Shown one piece after another: positions 1 to 5,548 of a DNA stretch of 5,615 nucleotides. A program made the translations under genes and the position numbers. The stretch comes from CAYVMN01 sp964452575 (lineage in GTDB: Bacteria > Desulfobacterota > DSM-4660 > Desulfatiglandales > Desulfatiglandaceae). The notes beneath the pieces are model-generated. The model ran no database searches and was not told where the DNA came from. It saw only the letters and a list, made by a program, of their open reading frames with translations. The stretch lies in the NCBI GenBank assembly GCA_964452575.1, contig CAYVMN010000248.1, positions 1 to 5,615 of the forward strand, written 5' to 3'. Position 1 is the first letter of the stretch, and every line of letters starts with the position of its first letter.

Positions 1-127
1 CCAGTGTATCTTCCAGCATCTTGTGGAGGTTGATATTATAATGATGGCAGTGCATTGCAATGGGTAGGCCAGACAGGATCACCCTGTGACCTTCACGTGC
101 AAGATTGCTTTGCCAGTCAAAAGGCAC
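1..127 (-). CDS. Partial unknown protein, N-terminal 42 codons, GTG start
   Basis: Read on the minus strand, a frame is open from an in-frame stop at 178-176 down to the left edge of the window. I place the start at the GTG at 127-125 because a G-rich Shine-Dalgarno (GAGGGGG, 140-134) lies six bases upstream and a promoter-like pair lies further up at 209-181. The visible 42 residues begin V(M)PFDWQSNLAREGHRV and contain a hydrophobic stretch followed by a striking AMHCHHYNINL segment (residues 24-34), then a helix-like KMLEDTL. The Cys/His cluster HCHH could bind metal or simply be structural. I do not recognise the family and assign no function. The composition (balanced charged and hydrophobic residues, conserved-looking G-L-P and H-C-H-H-Y-N) looks like real protein rather than chance. 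The gene is transcribed divergently from the acyl-CoA dehydrogenase and may share its control region. The rest of the gene lies outside the window. Confidence 0.62.
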   Translation of the reverse strand, partial: MPFDWQSNLAREGHRVILSGLPIAMHCHHYNINLHKMLEDTL

Positions 128-133
128 CTGGTT

Positions 134-140
134 CCCCCTC
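134..140 (-). promoter_or_regulatory. Ribosome binding site for the divergent partial gene
   Basis: On the minus strand the sequence GAGGGGG is followed by the six-base spacer AACCAG and then GTG. The spacing is right for a Shine-Dalgarno site, although the match to AGGAGG is imperfect. It is the main reason for choosing GTG at 127 over the internal GTG or ATG codons further in. Confidence 0.5.
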
Positions 141-180
141 TTTTCAATATCAGGACGTAATTGAAGTTGTCGAGGTCAAA

Positions 181-209
181 ATATTAAAAAACAAGAACAT
201 TCAGGTCAA
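181..209 (-). promoter_or_regulatory. Sigma70-like promoter for the divergent partial gene
   Basis: On the minus strand there is a -35 element TTGACC (209-204, five of six to consensus), a spacer of exactly 17 bases, and a -10 element TAATAT (186-181, four of six). Transcription would start near 174 and give a leader of about 47 bases before the GTG start at 127. The AT-rich spacer with a T-run fits a promoter. No start site has been measured, so this rests on sequence match and position. Confidence 0.55.
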
Positions 210-265
210 TCAAAAATTTTACCCAGGTTTTCGTGGTCTGACACAAATACTGCATGGAGCTTAAT

Positions 266-284
266 CCCTCCGGTCATTTGAGGG
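266..284. repeat. Short inverted repeat abutting the -35 box
   Basis: CCCTC (266-270) and GAGGG (280-284) form a five-base inverted repeat around a nine-base centre. It ends directly against the -35 box at 285, where a regulator could touch RNA polymerase. Five-base arms can easily arise by chance, so this is only a candidate operator. Confidence 0.22.
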
Positions 285-313
285 TTGAACGCCGATAGCT
301 TCTGTCGTATGAT
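285..313 (+). promoter_or_regulatory. Sigma70-like promoter for the dehydrogenase-helicase pair
   Basis: A -35 element TTGAAC (285-290, four of six) is followed by exactly 17 bases and a -10 element TATGAT (308-313, five of six). Transcription would begin near 320, leaving about 145 bases of untranslated leader before the ATG at 466. It is the best plus-strand match I found in the gap. The helicase follows the dehydrogenase after 24 bases, so it would probably be read from this promoter too. Confidence 0.55.
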
Positions 314-325
314 TCGACTTTTAGC

Positions 326-375
326 GTCAGGGGCCAAGGCCTGAGTCGGCACCTGACAGGCCTGCATTACCTGAC
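326..375 (+). promoter_or_regulatory. Cluster of CCTGAC-type motifs, candidate operator
   Basis: Just downstream of the predicted transcription start lie CCTGAG (340-345), CCTGAC (352-357), CCTGCA (361-366) and CCTGAC (370-375). The last three are spaced exactly nine bases apart. An opposing GTCAGG (326-331) makes a six-base inverted repeat with the copy at 352-357. AGGCCT also occurs twice, at 337-342 and 358-363. A repressor bound here would block early elongation or initiation, and acyl-CoA-responsive TetR or GntR regulators commonly act in this way on beta-oxidation genes. The regulator is not in the window, and the operator role is inferred. Confidence 0.3.
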
Positions 376-451
376 CCCTAAGGTCTTTCCGAGAATTTTC
401 CGCGGAGCACCAGAAGGGCGGGACGGGATTTGGAATACACAAGAGATTATG

Positions 452-457
452 AGGAGG
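452..457 (+). promoter_or_regulatory. Strong ribosome binding site fixing the dehydrogenase start
   Basis: A perfect AGGAGG lies eight bases before the ATG at 466. A longer frame opens at a TTG at 430 and adds 12 residues, but that codon has no comparable site and would place this Shine-Dalgarno inside the coding region. The ATG at 466 is therefore chosen. Confidence 0.85.
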
Positions 458-465
458 GATATTTG

Positions 466-2085
466 ATGGCACATAACGGAAAGATGGATCCCGAGGTTTT
501 GTCTGTGGTGCTCGATACCATCGAAAAGCTGGAGCGGGAGAAGCTTACCCTGGAGACCAGGCTTGAGTTGGATAAGAGAGGCGAGTTTCCTGCCGAACTG
601 ATCCGTTTCATGCTGGGGCCTGACATGGCCCTTCACCTGATCTTTATCCCGAATGAATATGGCGGAATAGGTGCTGGGGCAACCGACATAGCCATCATAT
701 CTGAGCGGATGGCAAAGGTGGATCTTGCCATCGCCACCTCCTTCTTGGGTATATGCCTGGGCATGGACCCCCTCAGGGTAGGTGCAACACCAGAGCAGAA
801 GGACAAGTATATAAAGAAGATAGCAGATGAGGGTCTCATAGTGGCGTACGCCGTAACTGAACCTGAGGCAGGCTCAAATGTCCAGGCCCTAAAGACCAAA
901 GCGGAACCCGTGTTGGATGAGAGAGGAAGTGTAAAGGGCTACAAACTCAACGGTCAAAAACAGTTCATCACCAATGCGGGTGTGGCAGACCTTTACACAA
1001 TCCTCGCTGATACGCCCGCGGGGCCATCATTCTTTATTGTAGAGGCCGGTGCGGAGGGGCTCATGCCGGGAAGACACGAGGACAAACACGGAATTCGGGC
1101 CTCAGATACCTGCCCTTTGACCTTTGAAGACCTCTTTGTCCCTGTTGAAAACCTGGTAGGGGGCGTGGAAGGACAAGGTCTGAAGCAGGCCAACCAGGTA
1201 TTTGGGTATACAAGGCTCATGGTGGCCTCTTTAGGCCTGGGAGGGGGCACCGCCTCCCTGGCGAGGGCCATTGCATATGCCAAGCAGAGGGTTCAGTTCG
1301 GAACGACGCTGGCAGAGAAACAGGGCTATACCCACAAGCTCCTGGTCCCGCACGCTGTCAGGCTGGCGGCGGCCCGCGCATTTATCGAAGCCACGGCCAG
1401 GAGGCTTGATACAGAGGAGGAGGATCTCCAGGTGGAGGGCTCAATCGCCAAGTATTTTGCCACTGAAGCGGCTGACGCAATGGCCAATGACGGCATCCAG
1501 GCCTTTGGCGGGTACGGATATATGAGGGAGTATGAGGTGGAGAAGATCAAAAGGGATGTCAAAATTTTAACTATTTATGAAGGGACCAGTGAAATACAGA
1601 GGAATATTATCTCCATGTTTCGGCTGAGGAGCACGGTCCGCTCCAAGGGGGCCTTTTACAGGGAGAAGGCCGACGGCCTAGAGAGGCTCTCTGAAGAATC
1701 GGGTGGTCCTATCCTGGCAAAGGCAATGCGAACCATGAACCATATTATCCTGAGCGGACGAAAGAGCAAGCTGACTAAGTCTCAATATGTTATGTTCCTC
1801 TTAGCAGAGATGATGACCTGGGTCGAGGTGGGGTGTGCCTTTTGCCACAAGGCCGCTCTATACCAGGGGGGGGAGGGATATTCCCCTTCGTTTCTGAAGG
1901 CCGCAGCAAGGCTCTTTGTCAGGGAGGTTTTTGAAAAGGTCTATCTCAACGGTCTCAAGATAGTATCGGGCTGTGATCATGGGGATGATGATGCGGAACA
2001 AGAACTGAATTCCCTTGATGTCGGACATGCGATGAAGAATAACCTAAAAGACATGGATCTCGTGGCTGAGGAATTGGTAAGGTGA
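466..2085 (+). CDS. Acyl-CoA dehydrogenase, FAD-dependent, with C-terminal extension
   Basis: This 539-residue protein should oxidise an acyl-CoA to the trans-2-enoyl-CoA in the cytoplasm and pass electrons from FAD to an electron-transfer flavoprotein. Residues 1-125 form the N-terminal helical domain. AVTEPEAGSN (129-138) is the first family signature at the start of the beta domain. RVQFG (275-279) supplies the FAD-contacting Arg. QAFGGYGY (345-352) opens the second signature, which matches fully through Asp364. IYEGTSEIQ (370-378) carries the expected catalytic base, Glu372. After about residue 385 comes an extension of some 150 residues, predicted helical by eye, where medium- and short-chain enzymes end. 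VLCAD/ACAD9-type enzymes and many long bacterial members have such a region, which in VLCAD supports dimer and membrane contacts. Substrate length cannot be read from sequence. It is probably the first gene of an operon with the helicase. The ATG with its AGGAGG is preferred over the upstream TTG at 430. No frameshift or missing key residue is seen. Confidence 0.95.
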   Translation: MAHNGKMDPEVLSVVLDTIEKLEREKLTLETRLELDKRGEFPAELIRFMLGPDMALHLIFIPNEYGGIGAGATDIAIISERMAKVDLAIATSFLGICLGMDPLRVGATPEQKDKYIKKIADEGLIVAYAVTEPEAGSNVQALKTKAEPVLDERGSVKGYKLNGQKQFITNAGVADLYTILADTPAGPSFFIVEAGAEGLMPGRHEDKHGIRASDTCPLTFEDLFVPVENLVGGVEGQGLKQANQVFGYTRLMVASLGLGGGTASLARAIAYAKQRVQFGTTLAEKQGYTHKLLVPHAVRLAAARAFIEATARRLDTEEEDLQVEGSIAKYFATEAADAMANDGIQAFGGYGYMREYEVEKIKRDVKILTIYEGTSEIQRNIISMFRLRSTVRSKGAFYREKADGLERLSEESGGPILAKAMRTMNHIILSGRKSKLTKSQYVMFLLAEMMTWVEVGCAFCHKAALYQGGEGYSPSFLKAAARLFVREVFEKVYLNGLKIVSGCDHGDDDAEQELNSLDVGHAMKNNLKDMDLVAEELVR

Positions 2086-2109
2086 GATCCTGGGTAAAAT
2101 GAACGGCCG

Positions 2110-4461
2110 ATGACAAATCCCAGAGCTCACCCGCATCGGCGCCCCAAGAAAGTCTATCCTAAGAGGCGTGGAAGAGGAGGCCTCCAGGTTGGGGAAGGAG
2201 GTCGAAGGAGGGAGGGCAGGGCAAGGATAGATCCCGGGCTGGCCCCCAAGTTCAGCAAAATTGGGGTACCCGAGTCTGCTCCCTTTATGCCAGACCCCTT
2301 TCAGCTGGAGGCGCTGAGGTATATTAGGGACTGTGATGTCCTAGTTAGCGCCCCCACCGGGGCTGGAAAGACCTGGATCGCCTCACAGACCATACTCTCC
2401 TATCTCTCCAAAGACCAAAGAGTCTGGTACGCCTCTCCATTGAAGGCCCTTTCCAACTCGATCTACCAGGAGTTCTGTCTTGAATTCGGGCAACACCTCT
2501 GTGGTATCCTGACAGGAGATCGAAAGGAAAACCCGGAGGCCCCTGTAATTGTTGGCACGACCGAGATCCTCCGAAATCAGCTCTATGATTCCATGCACAA
2601 GGGCATCAGCATAAGGGCAGACCTGGTCGTCCTGGATGAGGCCCATTACCTGAGCGATGCCGAAAGAGGAGTGGTCTGGGAGGAGGTCTTGATATATCTC
2701 CCCCCGAGGGTGAGGCTCCTGCTCCTCTCTGCCACCATCTCAAATGCCGAGGAGGTCTGTGCGTGGCTGGAAAAGATTCGTGGGTGCCCGAATCGTGTTG
2801 TACGTTCGGAAGAGCGTCCAGTCCCTTTAGAGATGCTCTTCCTCTTCCCGGATGGCCTCATAGGCCCGCTTGGAGGGAAAAGGGGGCTCAATCCCGGGGT
2901 CAAGAAATTCCTCTCATCCCACCCAGCAAGACGGAGGGGGAGACCTGAAAAGACGGATTACGGGAGGATTTTGGGATATCTGAGAGAACTTGACCTGCTG
3001 CCAGCCATTTTTTTCCTGAAATCGAGGGCTGACTGTGACCGCGCACTCTTGGTGTGCCCCCCGGTCACGAGACCTGAGGAAGAGCAGAAAGATCTTCATC
3101 ACGTCCTGAGAACGTTCCTGAAGGATTATCCCCATCTTGAAAGACATCGTCAGATGTCTTCCCTGACTGATTCACGGGTGGGGTCCCACCATGCGGGCCA
3201 ACTGCCCTATTGGAAGGTCCTCCTGGAAAGGATCATGAACAGAGGGTATCTGGATGCCATCTTTGCCACCTCAACCGTGGCCGCTGGCGTAAATTTCCCC
3301 GCCAGGACAGTGGTACTCGTACAGAGCGACCGGTACAATGGTCACGAATTTACTGAGCTCACTGCAACTGAGCTTCATCAGATGATCGGCAGGGCAGGGA
3401 GAAGGGGGAAGGACCATATCGGATTCGCCCTTATCATCCCAGGGCGCTTCCAAGATCCACAACTTATCAATGAACTGAAAAGGTCGCCACCGGAGCCCAT
3501 AGTGAGCCAGATTCATATCAATTTCTCAATGACCCTTAATCTACTCTTGTCTCACAGCGTGGATGAGGTGAAGGATCTCCTTGAGCGATCCTTTGCAGCA
3601 TTTCAGGAGACAGGAGCCGCGTGTTCCCTCAAGAGACGATGGGATAAGACCCTCTCTGAGATAAAGATGGCCCTAGTTTGCGGAAAATGCGATACCGGTG
3701 ATCCCTTTGAGGTCCTCGAAAATATCAGAAAAAGATCCGAGGTGCGAGAAGGGCAGGGGAGAGCTGACTCATTGCCCTGTGACGGATGCCAGCACCTGAA
3801 AATTTGTCCGGGGAAAAGGAATAGCAAGATTAGGAAGCTGATAAAGGAATTCAAGTATTTCTCTGTTTACATGGAACGACTGGCCGGCGGGCTTTGGCTC
3901 AGCTTCAAGCACCACGTGAGGTTTTTGAAAGAGACCGGATTTGTGGACCAGACAAATCGATTGACCCCTGACGGCCTCTGGGCCTCCAATTTGAGACTCG
4001 ACCAGCCTCTGTTGATAGCTGAGGCCATAAGGAAGGGGGCCCTTGAAGGCGACTTTCCCGAGAACCTCGCAGGGGCCCTTGCACCCTTTGTCTGGGACAG
4101 GGACCTCAAAGTGGAGGTGGTGCCGAGGGGTGGCTTTGGTCTAAAGGGCCTTGAGAAGGTCTTTTATAAGACCCTTGATTCCATCCAGGATATCAAGGAA
4201 CTCAAGAAAAAGCGTGGGTTTGAAAGCCCGCCGATCCTGTTCTGGCCTTCGGCAGCCCTTTATATGTGGGCCAGGGGCGTTCCATGGGAGCGCCTCCTTG
4301 AGTTTATCCCCATTGACGAAGGCGATATGGCCTCCCTGATCATGCGGACTGCGGACCACCTACGGCAGGTCATGAGCCTCCGAGAAACCCATCCGGTGCT
4401 TGCCTCAGTGGCTGAGGAGGCGGTCGATCTTATCCTGAGAGAACCGGTATATATTGTGTAA
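2110..4461 (+). CDS. Ski2/HelY-type superfamily 2 helicase with DSHCT C-terminus
   Basis: This 783-residue ATP-dependent helicase should act on RNA or structured nucleic acid. Residues 1-50 form a very basic Arg/Lys/Gly-rich tail. Then come a Q-like motif (PFQLEAL, 63-69), Walker A SAPTGAGKT (80-88), TTEILRNQLY (150-159, typical of Ski2/Mtr4), motif II DEAH (176-179) within DEAHYLSDAERGVVWEE, and motif III SAT (207-209). GSHHAGQLPYWK (358-369), FATSTVAAGVNFPA (385-398) and the arginine-finger motif QMIGRAGRRG (424-433) complete the second RecA domain. The C-terminal part (about 600-783) matches the DSHCT pattern, with a winged-helix-like segment, MWARG (719-723) and EGD near 737. The full length is shorter than HelY or Mtr4 and no arch/KOW domain is seen. 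Instead there are CxxC at 524/527, CxxC at 557/560 and Cys566, a possible metal site. ATG 2110 is the first start after an in-frame stop at 2095 but lacks a clear Shine-Dalgarno, so translation may be coupled to the dehydrogenase 24 bases upstream. The specific substrate is unknown. Confidence 0.92.
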   Translation: MTNPRAHPHRRPKKVYPKRRGRGGLQVGEGGRRREGRARIDPGLAPKFSKIGVPESAPFMPDPFQLEALRYIRDCDVLVSAPTGAGKTWIASQTILSYLSKDQRVWYASPLKALSNSIYQEFCLEFGQHLCGILTGDRKENPEAPVIVGTTEILRNQLYDSMHKGISIRADLVVLDEAHYLSDAERGVVWEEVLIYLPPRVRLLLLSATISNAEEVCAWLEKIRGCPNRVVRSEERPVPLEMLFLFPDGLIGPLGGKRGLNPGVKKFLSSHPARRRGRPEKTDYGRILGYLRELDLLPAIFFLKSRADCDRALLVCPPVTRPEEEQKDLHHVLRTFLKDYPHLERHRQMSSLTDSRVGSHHAGQLPYWKVLLERIMNRGYLDAIFATSTVAAGVNFPARTVVLVQSDRYNGHEFTELTATELHQMIGRAGRRGKDHIGFALIIPGRFQDPQLINELKRSPPEPIVSQIHINFSMTLNLLLSHSVDEVKDLLERSFAAFQETGAACSLKRRWDKTLSEIKMALVCGKCDTGDPFEVLENIRKRSEVREGQGRADSLPCDGCQHLKICPGKRNSKIRKLIKEFKYFSVYMERLAGGLWLSFKHHVRFLKETGFVDQTNRLTPDGLWASNLRLDQPLLIAEAIRKGALEGDFPENLAGALAPFVWDRDLKVEVVPRGGFGLKGLEKVFYKTLDSIQDIKELKKKRGFESPPILFWPSAALYMWARGVPWERLLEFIPIDEGDMASLIMRTADHLRQVMSLRETHPVLASVAEEAVDLILREPVYIV

Positions 4462-4534
4462 GGGTTGACCTCGCAGTAAGTGCCAAGGCCTCGTGACTGC
4501 CGTAGAAGGGATATATTGTATTGATTCGTTTGGA

Positions 4535-4563
4535 TTGACACGGTGACAGGGCTAACATAAAGT
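4535..4563 (+). promoter_or_regulatory. Sigma70-like promoter for the MBL-fold gene
   Basis: A perfect -35 element TTGACA (4535-4540), a spacer of exactly 17 bases and a -10 element TAAAGT (4558-4563, four of six) lie in the 188-base gap after the helicase. Transcription would start near 4570, giving a leader of about 80 bases. This suggests the hydrolase is at least partly expressed separately from the upstream pair. I see no convincing intrinsic terminator after the helicase, so read-through is also possible. Confidence 0.55.
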
Positions 4564-4592
4564 GGGCAACCATTAAGGGGTCCGGGAAATGA

Positions 4593-4601
4593 TTTTTTTT
4601 T
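4593..4601 (+). other. Nine-base T-run in the leader of the MBL gene
   Basis: Nine consecutive T residues lie about 50 bases before the hydrolase start, inside the predicted leader. No GC-rich hairpin precedes them: only a four-base CATT/AATG pairing around a long loop is visible, so I do not call a terminator. The run could affect slippage, or act as a U-rich binding or cleavage site, in the mRNA leader. Confidence 0.4.
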
Positions 4602-4640
4602 AAATACAGGCGACAGAACCGAGCTAGAGGGTTATGAATA

Positions 4641-4644
4641 AGGA
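4641..4644 (+). promoter_or_regulatory. Ribosome binding site of the MBL gene
   Basis: AGGA, extended leftward to AAGGA, lies five bases before the ATG at 4650. This supports that start, which also places the family-typical N-terminus (FWGTRGS) at residues 5-11. Confidence 0.65.
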
Positions 4645-4649
4645 AGATT

Positions 4650-5495
4650 ATGAACTGTAGATTTTGGGGAACAAGGGGTTCCATTGCGGTCCCCGGAAAA
4701 GATACCGTTATATATGGAGGGAACACCACCTGCCTCGAGATTACCCTGAATAGTGGAAGAGGGGTAGTTATTGATGCAGGGACAGGCATCAGGGCCTTGG
4801 GTGAATATCTCGCTAGCCTAGATAAGGGGGTGGACATTCTCCTCCTCTTTACACATATCCATTGGGACCATGTCTTGGGCTTCCTCTTTTTTGGCCCAAT
4901 CTATGAACCCTCTTCCAAGATAACGATTGGTGGCTTTCCCACATGCATGAAAGGGCTCAAGGCCATCTTTGCCAACAAGATGGGTGATGGCTTTTTTCCC
5001 GTCAAATTTGATGACCTGAAGGCGCAGATAGAGTACCTTGATGCCTTAAGTCATGGCCCACTGGATATTGATGGCACCCTTATCGATACCATCCCCCTTC
5101 AGCACCCGCAGGGGGGATATGGGTTTCGTTTTCGGGAAGGAAAAAAGACCCTTGTCTTCATAACGGACAATGAACTGACCGCAGAGGCATGGATGGGGAG
5201 ACACCCTGACGATTATGTGGAGTTTTGCAAGGGCGCGGACATCCTGATTCATGACGCCCAGTTCACGCCTGAGGAGGTCGCGGAACATCGTGGATGGGGG
5301 CATACGGATTATGTGTCTGCATTTGGGCTGGCCCAAAAGGCTAGCGTCAAGCGACTCGTCCTTTTTCACCATGATCCTGCCCGTAAGGACCGGGAATTAT
5401 CGTCGATAGAAACAAGGTGCGGTAACCTCGCCTCAGGGAATAACTCCCTAATCAAGGTTGAGGCCGCCAGGGAAGGGACCGAAATCTCCCTTTGA
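4650..5495 (+). CDS. MBL-fold metallo-hydrolase, PhnP-like
   Basis: This 281-residue soluble protein has the metallo-beta-lactamase fold of the group that includes PhnP-type cyclic phosphodiesterases and tRNase Z relatives. It opens with FWGTRGSIAVPG (5-16) and YGGNTTC (22-28), the usual start of this subgroup. The core metal motif THIHWDH gives His69, His71, Asp73 and His74. Further likely ligands are His152 (QHPQGG), Asp173 (ITDNE) and a His of the FHHDP motif (240 or 241). AQFTPEE and GWGH (215-218) are also typical. A dinuclear Zn or Mn centre hydrolysing a phosphodiester or similar ester bond is expected, but the substrate cannot be read from sequence. There is no signal peptide or membrane segment and the length is normal. 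It has its own promoter-like sequence and a partial gene 53 bases downstream. The neighbours do not suggest a phosphonate pathway, so the name phnP is not used. Confidence 0.9.
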   Translation: MNCRFWGTRGSIAVPGKDTVIYGGNTTCLEITLNSGRGVVIDAGTGIRALGEYLASLDKGVDILLLFTHIHWDHVLGFLFFGPIYEPSSKITIGGFPTCMKGLKAIFANKMGDGFFPVKFDDLKAQIEYLDALSHGPLDIDGTLIDTIPLQHPQGGYGFRFREGKKTLVFITDNELTAEAWMGRHPDDYVEFCKGADILIHDAQFTPEEVAEHRGWGHTDYVSAFGLAQKASVKRLVLFHHDPARKDRELSSIETRCGNLASGNNSLIKVEAAREGTEISL

Positions 5496-5538
5496 TCACC
5501 TATCAATTATCGTAACACTTTAGCGCTTTGAAAACACT

Positions 5539-5544
5539 GAGGAG
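5539..5544 (+). promoter_or_regulatory. Ribosome binding site of the right-edge partial gene
   Basis: GAGGAG precedes the ATG at 5549 with a short spacer (four bases from GGAG, six from GAGG). It is the main reason to call a gene start there. Confidence 0.5.
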
Positions 5545-5548
5545 TAAG

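Larger units (their letters stand above)
128..465. other. Divergent intergenic control region
   Basis: These 338 bases separate the leftward partial gene from the rightward dehydrogenase. I see no convincing coding sequence. Short open frames here (for example a plus-strand one at 55-264 and two minus-strand ones reaching in from 472 and 636) lack ribosome binding sites or run antisense to the dehydrogenase start. The left part (roughly 140-250) is AT-rich and carries the leftward promoter. The middle carries the rightward promoter. The right part (about 320-465) would be a roughly 145-base 5' leader of the dehydrogenase mRNA, with repeated CCTGA-type motifs and a purine-rich end. Confidence 0.6.

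Noticed and set aside
53..62. Ten-base palindrome CATTGCAATG
   Set aside because: It lies within the partial coding sequence (Ile-Ala-Met-His). Palindromes of this size occur by chance and there is no second copy.
55..264. Plus-strand open frame of 69 residues in the left region
   Set aside because: It has no ribosome binding site and overlaps the better-supported minus-strand partial gene and both its signals. Its composition is not protein-like.
347..362. Sigma54-like promoter (CGGCAC, then GC ten bases after the GG)
   Set aside because: The -24 half matches reasonably, but the -12 half is AGGCC instead of TTGCA. A better sigma70-like promoter lies just upstream.
206..636. Minus-strand open frames (472-206 and 636-367) across the dehydrogenase start
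   Set aside because: They are antisense to the control region and the 5' end of a well-supported gene, with no recognisable motifs or start signals.
4473..4500. Possible terminator hairpin after the helicase (GCAGT with ACTGC)
   Set aside because: Only five pairs enclose a large unstructured loop, with no T-run following.
4634..4660. Eight-codon leader frame (MNKEDYEL) overlapping the MBL start
   Set aside because: It lies out of frame just before ATG 4650, but its own ribosome binding site is poorly spaced (GAGGG only two bases away). AT-rich leaders often contain such frames by chance.
4430..4837. Minus-strand open frame of 135 residues across the helicase end and MBL start
   Set aside because: It is the longest antisense frame, but it overlaps two solid genes, has no recognised motif and is best explained as a shadow of their codon bias.
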